This document shows, one piece after another, positions 34,711-44,286 of a stretch of 64,000 nt of DNA. This DNA is from Paenibacillus amylolyticus (lineage in GTDB: Bacteria; Bacillota; Bacilli; Paenibacillales; Paenibacillaceae). Every line of letters starts with the position of its first letter. The stretch's first letter is position 1. The stretch lies in the NCBI RefSeq assembly GCF_003719335.1, contig NZ_RIAS01000012.1, positions 62,001 through 126,000 of the forward strand, in the 5' to 3' direction. The notes below the pieces were generated by a model. The model did not search any database. It had not been told where the DNA came from and was given only the letters and a program-made list of their open reading frames with translations. Both the position numbers and the translations under genes were made by a program.

Positions 34711-36681
34711 CTATACCGACCCCCTTAACGACGCTTCGGTACGCTTGATTTCATCGACCGGAATGTAATAGTCCGTATCGTAAGAGAAGGAACGAGCAAT
34801 CATGCAGATACCCACGCCAGCGAGTCCAAGGATTGCCATCCACAGCCATCCAAAGACGAAGCCGAAACCAGCTACGAACCAGAAGACAGACATAATGAAC
34901 GGAATCGAGGAATTTTTCGGCATATGAATTGGCTCATATACAGGCTCAGGCGGATAGATGCCTTTCGCACGACGTTCTTTCTCTTCCCACCACTCATCCA
35001 CATCATCTCCGCGAGGTGTAACAGCGAAGTTGTATTCTGGAGCTGGTGAAGGAATCGACCACTCGAGCGTACGACCATCCCATGGATCGCCAGAAGCTTT
35101 GAGTGTTTTATATTTGCGAATACCGTCTGCAATTTGTGCAACTTGGAACAAGAATCCAACGCCCATCAGGAAAGCCCCGATTGTGGATACGAAGTTCAGT
35201 TCCCACCAGCCGGTATCCCAGCCGTAAGTGCTCAGACGACGAGTCATACCCATCAGACCGACAGCATACTGCGGCATGAAGCACACGTAGAAACCAATAT
35301 TCCAAGTCCAGAATGCCCATTTGCCCAGTTTTTCTTCCAATTGGAAACCGAACATTTTTGGCCACCAGTAGTACAGACCTGCGAAGTATCCGAAGACAAC
35401 GCCACCGATCAATACTTGGTGGAAGTGGGCAATCAGGAAGTAACTGTTGTGGAACTGGAAGTCAGCAGGAGCAACAGATAACAGAACGCCCGTCATACCC
35501 CCGACGATAAAACACGGGATAAAGGCAAGTGTCCACATCATCGGAGTGGCCATGCGTATCCTTCCTTTATACATCGTAAACAGCCAGTTAAATATCTTAA
35601 CCCCTGTTGGAATGGCAATCAACATCGTCGTAACCGCGAAGAATGCATTAACGTCCGCTCCGGAACCCATCGTGAAGAAGTGATGCGCCCACGTGAAGAA
35701 GGACAGGAAGCTGATGATCAGCATCGCGAATACCATCGATTTGTAACCAAACAGTTTTTTCTTCGAGAATGTACTTACAATCTCGGAGAACACACCAAAT
35801 GCCGGCAAGACGACAATGTATACCTCAGGGTGACCCCACATCCAGATCAAGTTGATATACATCATTGGGTTGCCGCCCAGATCAAGTGTGAAGAAATGCG
35901 CCCCGGCAAACCTGTCGAGGAAGAGCAGTGCAAGTGTCACCGTCAAGATCGGGAATGCAAACAAGATAATGATACAAGTGGAGAATACTGACCATGTAAA
36001 CATCGGCAGTTTCATCCATTTCATGCCTGGCGCACGCATTTTAATGATGGTAACCATAAAGTTGATACCGGTTGCCAGGGAACCGATACCCGATATCTGG
36101 ATACCCCATATATAGAAGTTTTGTCCTACCCCCGGACTGTGCGACAGCTCCGATAGAGGCGGGTAACTCAGCCATCCTGCATCCGGTGAACCACCGATAA
36201 CGAAGGACAGGTTGAACAGCATTGCGCCCAGGAAAAATAACCAGAAGCTCAGTGCGTTCAGGAACGGGAATGCAACGTCCCTCGCTCCGATCTGTAACGG
36301 CACAATGACGTTAAACAAACCGAACATAAATGGCATCGCCATGAACAGGATCATGATCGTACCATGTGTTGTGAAGACCTGATTATAGTGTTCTGGATGT
36401 AAGAAATCCATATTAGGCATAGCCAGCTGCAGACGCATCATCAATGCATCCACACCACCACGGAACAACATGATAATGGAAGCAATGATATACATAATAC
36501 CGATCTTTTTGTGATCGACAGTAGTTAACCAGTTACGCCAGAGCCAGCCCCATTTTTTGAAATAAGTCAGCACCGTTACGATGGTAATCATCGTAATTCC
36601 GATCGCCACGTCTGCTCCATAGATCAACGGATCGCCGGTAACGAAAAACTCCGATGCAAACTCTTTTAGTCTCTCTAACAT
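34711..36681 (-). CDS. qoxB: Quinol oxidase subunit I (heme-copper catalytic subunit)
   Basis: 656 residues, 14-15 membrane segments. The CuB and cross-linked His-Tyr motif WMWGHPEVYIVVLPAFG, the His pair TWAHHFFTMG, and the heme ligands in IAHFHQVLIGGVVFGYFAG and TTHGTIMILFMAMPFMFG are all present. It reduces O2 to water with electrons from menaquinol and pumps protons. Length and the C-terminal extension fit QoxB/CyoB. The ribosome site AAAGGAGGC lies upstream; 21 bp after qoxA. Confidence 0.97.
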   Translation of the reverse strand: MLERLKEFASEFFVTGDPLIYGADVAIGITMITIVTVLTYFKKWGWLWRNWLTTVDHKKIGIMYIIASIIMLFRGGVDALMMRLQLAMPNMDFLHPEHYNQVFTTHGTIMILFMAMPFMFGLFNVIVPLQIGARDVAFPFLNALSFWLFFLGAMLFNLSFVIGGSPDAGWLSYPPLSELSHSPGVGQNFYIWGIQISGIGSLATGINFMVTIIKMRAPGMKWMKLPMFTWSVFSTCIIILFAFPILTVTLALLFLDRFAGAHFFTLDLGGNPMMYINLIWMWGHPEVYIVVLPAFGVFSEIVSTFSKKKLFGYKSMVFAMLIISFLSFFTWAHHFFTMGSGADVNAFFAVTTMLIAIPTGVKIFNWLFTMYKGRIRMATPMMWTLAFIPCFIVGGMTGVLLSVAPADFQFHNSYFLIAHFHQVLIGGVVFGYFAGLYYWWPKMFGFQLEEKLGKWAFWTWNIGFYVCFMPQYAVGLMGMTRRLSTYGWDTGWWELNFVSTIGAFLMGVGFLFQVAQIADGIRKYKTLKASGDPWDGRTLEWSIPSPAPEYNFAVTPRGDDVDEWWEEKERRAKGIYPPEPVYEPIHMPKNSSIPFIMSVFWFVAGFGFVFGWLWMAILGLAGVGICMIARSFSYDTDYYIPVDEIKRTEASLRGSV

Positions 36682-36702
36682 TGGGGGCCTCCTTTCGAAT
36701 CT

Positions 36703-37674
36703 TTAATTCGTACTTGTATTTAATTTCGGTACAGATAAGGATTTGTCTCCAGCAGCAGACTCGTTCGAGCTTGAGCCTTCATGCTTGCTGTGAGCACTTT
36801 TACCGTCAACAACGTATTTGGTTACGATTTTCTGGAACAGACCTTCAGGAAACGCAGAGTAGTAAGCAACGTTACTTGTTCCTGGCTTAGCCAGTGCATC
36901 ATACGTATCTTGTGTCATTGGCTGGGATTGTTGCTTCACTTCATTCACCCATTTATCAAACTCTTCGTCCGAAGTTGCATTAACATCAAAACGCATCTCC
37001 CCAAAGTGTTCACCAGTGAAGTTCGCGCCTGAACCCCAGTATTTACCCTCATGGTCAGCTTGCAAATACAAGGTCATTGCCATTCCTGACATCGTGTAAA
37101 TTTGTCCACCCAATTGCGGAATCCAGAACGAGTTCATTGGTGAATCCGCAGTAAGTTCAAATTTCACAGGCCGGTCTGCAGGAATATTCAGTGTGTTAAC
37201 TGTTGCAATGCCCTGCTCAGGATAAAGGAACAACCATTTCCAATCCAGTGAAGATACCTGAATCGTAATTGGTTCTTTCTCATGTGCCAATGGTTTGGAA
37301 GGCTCCAAATCATAGGTGTAGCGCACAGTAACGATGGCCAAAAGTCCGATGATGACAATCGGAATTGTCCACCAGATGACTTCCGCCTTTGTACTATGAG
37401 ACCAGTTTGGCTTATACTCATTTTTGTTTTCTGGCTTGTCGCGGTAACGCCAAACGATTACAGCGGACATAATCAACACAGGGACGATGACAACAGCACA
37501 CAGAAGAGTTGAAATAAGTATCAAATCTTTCTGTGCGGCGCCGATAGGCCCCTTCGGATCCAGAACAACATACTGCCCGCCTGCCAGCATTGGCCAGACA
37601 ATCAATGCAATTGTAACCAACGTCAGGACAACCGGAAGGATAATCCGGATAAGCGACCTAGGTTTCTTGTTCAT
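36703..37674 (-). CDS. qoxA: Quinol oxidase subunit II
   Basis: 323 residues: two N-terminal membrane helices, then an extracytoplasmic cupredoxin domain. The CuA ligands (CxxxC-xxx-H) of cytochrome c oxidases are absent, and family motifs PMNSFWIPQLGGQIYTMSGM and GANFTGEHFGEM are present, so it is a quinol oxidase subunit. Odd feature: where B. subtilis QoxA has a lipobox Cys before LDPKGP, this protein reads MLAGGQYVVLDPKGP with no Cys, so it is not expected to be a lipoprotein. First gene of the operon; ribosome site AAGGAGAGGGG. Confidence 0.95.
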   Translation of the reverse strand: MNKKPRSLIRIILPVVLTLVTIALIVWPMLAGGQYVVLDPKGPIGAAQKDLILISTLLCAVVIVPVLIMSAVIVWRYRDKPENKNEYKPNWSHSTKAEVIWWTIPIVIIGLLAIVTVRYTYDLEPSKPLAHEKEPITIQVSSLDWKWLFLYPEQGIATVNTLNIPADRPVKFELTADSPMNSFWIPQLGGQIYTMSGMAMTLYLQADHEGKYWGSGANFTGEHFGEMRFDVNATSDEEFDKWVNEVKQQSQPMTQDTYDALAKPGTSNVAYYSAFPEGLFQKIVTKYVVDGKSAHSKHEGSSSNESAAGDKSLSVPKLNTSTN

Positions 37675-37805
37675 TTTGATCCCCTCTCCTTAAATATTCG
37701 CTAATACTAAAAAATCAGTATACTACTCTCTTCCTACTAAAGATATCAGAAACGAGTGACTTTTTTGTTCATGTTAACAAATTTGTCGATTTTACACCCT
37801 AAATG

Positions 37806-37823
37806 TGTGAATTTTTTCTCACA
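37806..37823. promoter_or_regulatory. TGTGA-N8-TCACA palindrome upstream of qoxA
   Basis: Inverted repeat with 5-bp arms about 130 bp upstream of qoxA. It resembles Rex (TTGTGA-N6-TCACAA) or Fnr/CRP-type sites but has an 8-nt spacer. Nothing else was seen in 37675-37876 apart from a -10-like TATACT on the minus strand near 37720. Confidence 0.35.
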
Positions 37824-37876
37824 AATCGCTTGATCGGTTGATATTTGTACATTGTAATCTTTACACTTCAGCTCGC

Positions 37877-37931
37877 AAAACAAAACCCTTTGCAGTCCCG
37901 TTGAACGATTGTCAACGAATCCGCAAAGGGC
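37877..37931 (-). terminator. Terminator of the small membrane protein gene
   Basis: Outer stem CCCTTTGC / GCAAAGGG with an inner CGTTGA / TCAACG. On the minus strand it is followed by TTTTGTTTTG. It lies 66 bp after the gene at 37997-38260. Confidence 0.75.
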
Positions 37932-37996
37932 TTTATTGACTGGATTTCCGGGGAATTCTCCAGTCTTATTATGGACGATATTACGCAAGATTATAA

Positions 37997-38260
37997 TTAA
38001 TCTGCACCTTCATCTTCATGCCGTGTATGAACCAAACCAATCGATTTAGCAATAACGTAGATAAATACGCTGCCTACAAGAAAGCCAATGCCGACCATTA
38101 ATCCTAAATTGCGATCATTAAATTCATTCAAATTAATCAGGCACAGTACTACTCCGGTGATGAGCGCAACCCATGCCAGAACTGTCATCGTCAAAACTGC
38201 GCGACGCATATTTTTATCTTTACGCTCTAATTGGCTGACCATTGCTGTTTTAGATGCCAT
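37997..38260 (-). CDS. Small two-helix membrane protein, unknown function
   Basis: 87 residues. Basic N-terminus (KTAMVSQLERKDKNMRRAVL), two membrane segments (TMTVLAWVALITGVVLCLI and LGLMVGIGFLVGSVFIYVI), acidic tail (RHEDEGAD). The start is placed at the ATG at 38260 with AAGGAAG about 9 nt upstream; a longer frame to 38317 lacks a ribosome site. A TGTAAGTGCTTTCC cre-like site lies just upstream (38285-38298). No family recognised. It sits upstream of qoxABCD, but a terminator separates them. Confidence 0.65.
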   Translation of the reverse strand: MASKTAMVSQLERKDKNMRRAVLTMTVLAWVALITGVVLCLINLNEFNDRNLGLMVGIGFLVGSVFIYVIAKSIGLVHTRHEDEGAD

Positions 38261-38284
38261 AGTAAACACTTCCTTTTCCCTTTT

Positions 38285-38298
38285 TGTAAGTGCTTTCC
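38285..38298 (+). promoter_or_regulatory. cre-like element
   Basis: TGTAAGTGCTTTCC, one or two bases off the cre pattern, 25 bp upstream of the small membrane protein start. The rest of 38299-38510 is AT-rich without recognisable features. Confidence 0.35.
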
Positions 38299-38510
38299 TA
38301 ATACCAATATACCACATCAGTATGAATTTTAGTCAATAAATGTTCAAATTTATTTCTCATTTTTGACACTTTATTTCTCAAAAACATATTGACAAATACA
38401 TCTTCACCATCACCATACTTCTTATAACCCAAAAACGATCATTTTATAACAGAAATTAAGTTAAAGCTTATGAACAGTTTAGAAATTCTAATTTTACTTG
38501 TGACAAATAG

Positions 38511-38549
38511 AAAAAGACGGTCTATCGGAGAACTCCGACAGAACCGCCT
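38511..38549 (-). terminator. Terminator of the GH1 gene
   Basis: Long hairpin pairing GACGGTCTATCGGAG with CTCCGACAGAACCGCC (a few mismatches), followed by five T on the minus strand; 50 bp after the GH1 stop. Confidence 0.8.
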
Positions 38550-38599
38550 ATATATAGTAGAAAAAAATAATTTCTGTTAATGAGGACATTCGCTCAAGC

Positions 38600-39946
38600 T
38601 TAGTTTCGGATCTCAAGCCAATTATTTTTAATCACGCTCTGATACCAGTAAAAGCTTTCCTTAGGTGTTCTTACAAGCGAACGAAAATCAACGTGTACCA
38701 AACCAAAGCGCATCCGGTAGCCTTCAGCCCATTCATAGTTATCCATCAGCGACCAAGCCATATATCCTTTCAGGTTGATGCCGTCATTGATAATGCGGTG
38801 GATCTGCGCCAAATGCTGCTCATAATACGAGATGCGGCGATCGTCGTTAATTTTGCCGTTCTCCAGATCGTCGTTAATGCATGCACCATTCTCTGTAATA
38901 TACACATCCACGTTACCGTACTTTTGCAAATAATGCATAAACTCATACAAGCCGCGTGATTCCACAGGCCAGCCGATGTCTGTTTTAATTAATCCCATGT
39001 TCATTTCTTCCGACTGAAGCACACCCGCATCCGGATTATGACGGTTAATGCCCATCGTATAGTAGTTAATGCCAAGCAAGTCAATCGGCTCTGAGATAAT
39101 TTCCATATCCCCATCTTGAATCGGTACAGTTGCTCCTGCTTCTGCAAACCAGTCCACCAGAAACTGAGGATAGGAGCCTTTATAGATTGGATCAAGGAAC
39201 CAGTCTGTGTTCAGTGCGATAGAGCGGTCACATGCTGCCTGATCCTCAGCAGATTTGCTATACGGCTCAGCCCAGCATACATTCGGAGCGATACCGATCT
39301 GCCCCGTAATGCCCATACGGCGGAAAGACTGTACAGCTTTGCCATGTGCCACGAGCAGACCGTGAGCCACATTAATAGCCGTTTGTACATCTTTATTACC
39401 TGGCGCATGAATGCCAAGCATGTTGGACAGGAATGCAATACACCATGGTTCATTAAAGGTCAGCCAGAAGTTGATTTTGCCTGAAAATTCTTTGAAGATC
39501 ACTTCAGCATATTTGACAAAAGCATCCACCGTTCTGCGGTTACCCCAGCCCCCGTCATCCTCCAGCGTCTGCGGCAAATCCCAGTGGTACAGTGTGAGGA
39601 ACGGTTCAATACCAGCATCTAGCAGAGCATCTACAAAACGATGGTAGAAATCCAGACCTTCACGGTTGATCTCCCCATCCCCATCTGGAATAATGCGCGG
39701 CCACGCAATAGAGAAACGATACGTGTTAATCCCGAGCTTTTTCATGAGTGCAATATCTTCTTCATAGCGGTGGTAGCTGTCACACGCAACATCGCCATTG
39801 TCACCGTTAAACACTTTACCAGGAGTACGTGCAAATGTATCCCAGATGGATACTCCACGTCCTCCTTCTTGCGCAGCCCCTTCAATCTGATAGGAAGCCG
39901 TTGCGGTTCCCCAGCGGAAATCTTGCGGAAATTGAAAAATGGTCAT
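38600..39946 (-). CDS. bglA: GH1 beta-glucosidase
   Basis: 448 residues; TIM-barrel glycoside hydrolase family 1. Acid/base Glu in WLTFNEPWC near residue 165, nucleophile Glu in VYITENGACIND near 350, and substrate-binding WSLMDNYEWAEGY near 400. No signal peptide, so it acts in the cytoplasm on imported beta-glucosides or cello-oligosaccharides. No sign of phospho-sugar specificity was confirmed. The ATG at 39946 has GGAGG 8 nt upstream. It lies directly downstream of the triple-binding-protein uptake locus on the same strand, suggesting those sugars are its substrates. A cre-like AAAACGTTTT motif lies upstream. Confidence 0.95.
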   Translation of the reverse strand: MTIFQFPQDFRWGTATASYQIEGAAQEGGRGVSIWDTFARTPGKVFNGDNGDVACDSYHRYEEDIALMKKLGINTYRFSIAWPRIIPDGDGEINREGLDFYHRFVDALLDAGIEPFLTLYHWDLPQTLEDDGGWGNRRTVDAFVKYAEVIFKEFSGKINFWLTFNEPWCIAFLSNMLGIHAPGNKDVQTAINVAHGLLVAHGKAVQSFRRMGITGQIGIAPNVCWAEPYSKSAEDQAACDRSIALNTDWFLDPIYKGSYPQFLVDWFAEAGATVPIQDGDMEIISEPIDLLGINYYTMGINRHNPDAGVLQSEEMNMGLIKTDIGWPVESRGLYEFMHYLQKYGNVDVYITENGACINDDLENGKINDDRRISYYEQHLAQIHRIINDGINLKGYMAWSLMDNYEWAEGYRMRFGLVHVDFRSLVRTPKESFYWYQSVIKNNWLEIRN

Positions 39947-40100
39947 TGCTAAATCCTCCATTTCAGATGACGTACGGATCGTATATCCCACGGCATTCAA
40001 TAGTAATAGGGTAGTGCATGTGAGGCATCATTCCATCTCGCTTATCGCTTCATTTTTTCATTGCTGAAATACTTCAATTGCAATTAGCGAAACCAGTTTC

Positions 40101-40114
40101 CTAAAACGTTTTCG
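40101..40114. promoter_or_regulatory. AAAACGTTTTC element upstream of bglA
   Basis: CTAAAACGTTTTCG, nearly identical to 44203-44217 and related to 48281-48294. A cre or LacI-family operator candidate. In the same gap, GGAAGTGCTTACAA near 40184 is another weak candidate. Confidence 0.45.
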
Positions 40115-40273
40115 AAAAAGCGTAAATAAAAAAGATCCAGACATGTAAACATGCATAACTTAAAATCCATCCAATTGCTTGACTGGAAGTGCTTACAATA
40201 AGAGGATTATATGCGATATCAAAAATGTCGTCAATGCTTCTCGTTACAGAATTCTGAAAAGCTACTAATATAA

Positions 40274-40304
40274 TAAAAGGCCCTCATAAATGAAGGCCCT
40301 TTTC
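40274..40304 (-). terminator. Terminator of the first binding-protein gene
   Basis: Imperfect hairpin around AAAAGGCC / GGCCCTTTT, followed by T-rich DNA on the minus strand; 42 bp after the stop at 40346. Confidence 0.75.
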
Positions 40305-40345
40305 CAACTACTCCGATTTGAAACTGGAATATTGATGAACTCAAC

Positions 40346-42055
40346 TTATTTCACATCTTTACCTGTCCACAGGGATACACGATCTTTGATCCATTCCGTG
40401 TATTGTTTCTCCATCTCCACTGCGCCGGCTTTGTCCAATTCAGCCAGGAATGAATCATAGGTTGCATCGAAGTTCGCTGGTGAAGTCAGAACAGCTTCCG
40501 GAATACGTTTGCGCACGATATCCTGTGTTTTCTGGAATTTCACACTGTAATCTGTACCGGAAGGCACGGGCATATTATAAGCTGCCCCCCACTCTTTCAG
40601 CTTCAGATCATCTTCAGCAGGATAGAAATCCTTCCACGTGTTAATGCCGTAAGCTTTCAACGTTTCCTTCTCAGCCGCCGTGTATCCGGCCTGAATCTGC
40701 TCAGGGAAGTTGGTCGTGTAGTAATTGTCGGTTGCATCCTTCACGCCATCACCGTATCTGGCACTGAAAATGTTGTACATGCCAATACCCGTTTCTTTGG
40801 TGAATGCGGCGTTATCGTTTACTTTACGATCCTGAATATCCTGCGGAACGACACGTTTGCCATCCTCTACTTTGTAATGCTCATTTTCAATGCCCCAGTT
40901 TCTCAGGACTTGACCTTCATCGGATGCGAGCCAATCCATGAACTTGATAATGCGAACCGGGTCTTTCGCAGACGTCGTGATTCCGATGCCGTAACCGTCA
41001 AAGCCGGTTGGCTGGAACGTGTGGTCTACGATGTCCTTGTTCAGTGAGACGGAGAAGTGAGCATACGTGCTGTCATCCTTACCTGCGGACTTGAGAGCAT
41101 TTTCGGCTTCACCATAGTTCCACTCCTGATCAATCAGACCTAGAACACGGCCGCTGGCAATTTTGGACTTGTATTGGTCATCTTTCTGCACAAATGTATC
41201 TTTGTCCAAGAGACCTTCGTTGTACATTTTATTCAACCAGCGGAAGTATTCTTTCTCCTCTGGACGTTTGTAGTGGAGCATCGCTTCATACGTTTCAGGG
41301 TTAATGTAGTATTCACCATCGTCCGGTGCTCCTGTAGCCTGGAAAGCCGGATTCGTAACGGTGATCATGATTTTCCAGTCATCGGCATTCAGCGTCAGTG
41401 GAATCGTTGGCTGACCATCGATCGTAGGATGTTTTTCATAATATGCTCGAAGTACATTTTCGTAATCTTCCAGTGTTTTTACTTCAGGGTAACCTAGTTC
41501 TTTCAATACCTTTTGCTGAATTTCGAATCCGCCTGTAGCGTCAAAGACAACGTTATCTACCCCCATATTGGTCGGGATGGTATAGATTGCTTGATCTTCG
41601 GTGCTGTATTTCAGACGGTTCATCTGATCACCATAGATTTTTTTCAGATTGGGAGCGTGCTCTTCAATCAAATCGGTGAGGTCAATCATTGCACCTGCAT
41701 CCACCAATTTTGACAAGTTTCCTTTTGGGAAAATCATGTCTGGATAGTCACCGCTGGCCGCCATCAGCGCAACCTTCTGGTCACCGCCATTGTTAACATC
41801 ATACTCGGCCTCAATCGTAACGCCGGTTTGCTTTGTGATTTCTTTACCAACGGCATCCTGCATGTTGTTCCAGGTTGGACTTGGGTCCGCGCCAAAGAAC
41901 GAGATTGTAATCGGGTCGGTACCGCTGGATTCGGTAGTCTCCTTGGTGCCGGAGTTACCGCATCCAGCCGTAACCAACATTGCACTAGCCAACATTAACA
42001 TTGCAAACGTCTTGGGTGTTTTACCTGTCATTCTGCCTTTCATTTTGCCTCTCAT
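40346..42055 (-). CDS. Oligosaccharide-binding lipoprotein, paralogue 1
   Basis: 569 residues. Lipoprotein signal with lipobox VTAGC (Cys about 32), then a large family 1 solute-binding fold. Almost identical over most of its length to the next gene (42188-43888), for example both have DAGAMxDLTDLIEEHAPNLKK and FQPTGFDGYGIGITTS. This points to a recent duplication. The sequences differ mostly in the signal peptide, linker and scattered surface positions. The ATG has AGGGGAG 8 nt upstream. Third of three tandem binding-protein genes served by one permease pair. Confidence 0.92.
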   Translation of the reverse strand: MRGKMKGRMTGKTPKTFAMLMLASAMLVTAGCGNSGTKETTESSGTDPITISFFGADPSPTWNNMQDAVGKEITKQTGVTIEAEYDVNNGGDQKVALMAASGDYPDMIFPKGNLSKLVDAGAMIDLTDLIEEHAPNLKKIYGDQMNRLKYSTEDQAIYTIPTNMGVDNVVFDATGGFEIQQKVLKELGYPEVKTLEDYENVLRAYYEKHPTIDGQPTIPLTLNADDWKIMITVTNPAFQATGAPDDGEYYINPETYEAMLHYKRPEEKEYFRWLNKMYNEGLLDKDTFVQKDDQYKSKIASGRVLGLIDQEWNYGEAENALKSAGKDDSTYAHFSVSLNKDIVDHTFQPTGFDGYGIGITTSAKDPVRIIKFMDWLASDEGQVLRNWGIENEHYKVEDGKRVVPQDIQDRKVNDNAAFTKETGIGMYNIFSARYGDGVKDATDNYYTTNFPEQIQAGYTAAEKETLKAYGINTWKDFYPAEDDLKLKEWGAAYNMPVPSGTDYSVKFQKTQDIVRKRIPEAVLTSPANFDATYDSFLAELDKAGAVEMEKQYTEWIKDRVSLWTGKDVK

Positions 42056-42187
42056 TTGTCTATCTCCCCTATTTATGAAGGTTTTATCTGTATAACAGGC
42101 TTGGTGCCTGTGAATACCACATCATATTTGAGCCAAGCTTATTCCAGAAAAATATAATCACAATTTTCCTTTAATCATTTATCTTGC

Positions 42188-43888
42188 TTATTTCACATCT
42201 TTACCTGTCCAGAGGGATACGCGATCCTTGATCCATACGGTGTACTGTTTTTCCATCTCTACTGCGCCTGCTTTATCCAGTTCAGCGAGCAGTCCGTCAT
42301 AGAGAGTGTCAAATTGATCCGGCTTTGCCAAGATCGCTTCTGGAATGCGTTTGCGGATGATATCCTGTGTTTTTTGGAAGGTCACGTTGTATTCGGTATC
42401 GGAAGGCACCGGCATGTTATATGCTGCACCCCAATCCTTCAGTTTCAACTTATCCTCAGATGGGAAGAAGTCTTTCCATGTCGTGATGCCATACGCTTTC
42501 AACGTTTCTTTCTCCGCCGCTGTATATCCAGCCTGAATCTGTTCAGGGAAGTTCGTTGTGTAGTAGTTATCTGTGGAATCTTTCATACCATCACCATATC
42601 TGGCACTAAAGATGTTATACATTCCAACTCCTGACTCTTTCGTGAAGGCCGAGTTATCGTTGATTTTGCGATCTTGGACATCTTCCGGAACGATGCGTTT
42701 TCCATTCTCTACTTTGTAGTGCTGGTTCTCAACACCCCAGTACCGGAGTACCTGGCCTTCGTCAGAAGCAAGCCAATCCATAAACTTGATGATACGAACC
42801 GGATCTTTCGCAGACGTTGTAATACCAATACCGTAACCGTCAAAACCGGTTGGCTGGAACGTATGATCTACGATGTCTTTGTTCAGGGAAACGGAGAAGT
42901 GAGCATATGTGCTCTCGCCGTTGTTTTTGGATTTCAACGCATTCTCAGCTTCGCCATAGTTCCACTCCTGGTCGATCAGACCCAGAACGCGGCCACTGGC
43001 GATTTTGGACTTATACTGATCATCCTTTTGAACAAACGTATCTTTATCCAAGAGCCCTTCGTTGTACATTTTGTTCAGCCAGCGGAAATATTCTTTCTCC
43101 TCTGGGCGTTTGTAGTGCAGCTTTGCTTCATACGTCTCCGGATCAATATAATACTCACCATCGTCTGGTGCTCCTGTGGCTTGGAAGGCCGGGTTTGTAA
43201 CCGTAATCATAATCTTCCAGTCATCGGCATTCAGCGTCAGCGGAATGGTAGGCTGCCCATCAATGGTTGGATGTTTCTCATAATAAGTGCGAAGCACATT
43301 TTCATAGTCTTCAAGGGTTTTCACTTCGGGATAACCCAGCTCTTTCAACACTTTCTGTTGAATCTCAAATCCGCCGGTCGCATCGAATGCGACGTTACCT
43401 ACACCCATATTGGTTGGAATCGTATAGATGGCCTGATCTTCCGTGCTATACTTCAGACGGTTCATCTGATCACCATAGATTTTCTTCAGGTTAGGCGCAT
43501 GTTCCTCAATCAGGTCGGTTAGATCAAGCATTGCACCTGCATCCACCAGCTTCGACAGATTTCCTTTGGGATAGATAATATCAGGGTAATCACCACTAGC
43601 AGCCATCAGCGGAATTTTCTGGTCTCCGCCATTATTCACGTCAAACTCTGCTTCAAGCGTAACACCGGTTGCCTTCGTGATCTCTTGCCCAACAGCATCC
43701 TTCATGTTATTCCAGTTCGGACTTGCATCGGCTCCGAAGAATGTAAAGGTGATTGGCGTGGTTGTATCCCCCGTGTCCACCGGTTTTTCTTCAGCTGATT
43801 TCCCTCCGCTAGTTCCGCATCCTGCTGTGATCGCAAGAGCGCTCGCTAACAAAAGCATTGCAAATGTTTTTGGTGTTCTGCCCTTCAT
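42188..43888 (-). CDS. Oligosaccharide-binding lipoprotein, paralogue 2
   Basis: 566 residues from the ATG at 43888 (GGGGGA upstream; a 36-codon upstream extension lacks a ribosome site). Lipobox ITAGC. Very close to paralogue 1. It has its own 399-bp upstream region with three cre-like motifs, so it can be expressed apart from the permeases. Presumably delivers oligosaccharide to the LplB/LplC-type permeases at 46174-48075. Confidence 0.92.
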   Translation of the reverse strand: MKGRTPKTFAMLLLASALAITAGCGTSGGKSAEEKPVDTGDTTTPITFTFFGADASPNWNNMKDAVGQEITKATGVTLEAEFDVNNGGDQKIPLMAASGDYPDIIYPKGNLSKLVDAGAMLDLTDLIEEHAPNLKKIYGDQMNRLKYSTEDQAIYTIPTNMGVGNVAFDATGGFEIQQKVLKELGYPEVKTLEDYENVLRTYYEKHPTIDGQPTIPLTLNADDWKIMITVTNPAFQATGAPDDGEYYIDPETYEAKLHYKRPEEKEYFRWLNKMYNEGLLDKDTFVQKDDQYKSKIASGRVLGLIDQEWNYGEAENALKSKNNGESTYAHFSVSLNKDIVDHTFQPTGFDGYGIGITTSAKDPVRIIKFMDWLASDEGQVLRYWGVENQHYKVENGKRIVPEDVQDRKINDNSAFTKESGVGMYNIFSARYGDGMKDSTDNYYTTNFPEQIQAGYTAAEKETLKAYGITTWKDFFPSEDKLKLKDWGAAYNMPVPSDTEYNVTFQKTQDIIRKRIPEAILAKPDQFDTLYDGLLAELDKAGAVEMEKQYTVWIKDRVSLWTGKDVK

Positions 43889-43998
43889 GTATAATCCCCC
43901 TTTGGATAAAATGAAGCTGTGTATTTGTATAACAGGGCACGCCTGCTCATACCATATCCGGGTGAATCCAGTGTACTTTCTCAGATTCAGTGACATTA

Positions 43999-44012
43999 AA
44001 AGCGCTTACTTA
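43999..44012 (-). promoter_or_regulatory. cre candidate 1 upstream of binding protein 2
   Basis: On the minus strand AAGTAAGCGCTTTT, with the palindromic AAGCGCTT core, about 110 bp before the start. Confidence 0.5.
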
Positions 44013-44121
44013 TTTTCCAGTCAATAAGGGATATAGAACTGACCTAACCAAGCTTTGATGACTCACATGTTTACTCAATTTGGTACTAACGTTTAAGTCT
44101 ATCAAGCAGCGTACAAGTTTT

Positions 44122-44135
44122 TGTAAGTGCTTTCA
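44122..44135 (+). promoter_or_regulatory. cre candidate 2 upstream of binding protein 2
   Basis: TGTAAGTGCTTTCA matches TGNAANCGNNNNCA except for the C of the central CG. Confidence 0.45.
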
Positions 44136-44202
44136 CAGTTGAATCATAATATCTAAAAAATACCTTGTCAATAGCTAATTATAAAAATATAAAACGGTTT
44201 CG

Positions 44203-44217
44203 CTAAAACGTTTTCTG
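44203..44217. promoter_or_regulatory. AAAACGTTTTC element upstream of binding protein 2
   Basis: CTAAAACGTTTTCTG, sharing the flanking TTTC with the copy upstream of bglA. Nothing else recognisable in 43889-44286. Confidence 0.45.
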
Positions 44218-44286
44218 TATAAAACAAACCCGATAGTTCAGGTTTGATTTCATTTTTGAAGTGGACAAGTCTGTACTACTTCAACA

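Noticed and set aside
36703..37674. Annotation of the oxidase as cytochrome c oxidase
   Set aside because: Subunit II lacks the CuA ligands and any heme c motif; it matches quinol oxidase subunits.
37746..37988. 80-codon minus-strand frame after the small membrane protein gene
   Set aside because: It overlaps the terminator hairpin, lacks a ribosome site, and its composition is not protein-like.
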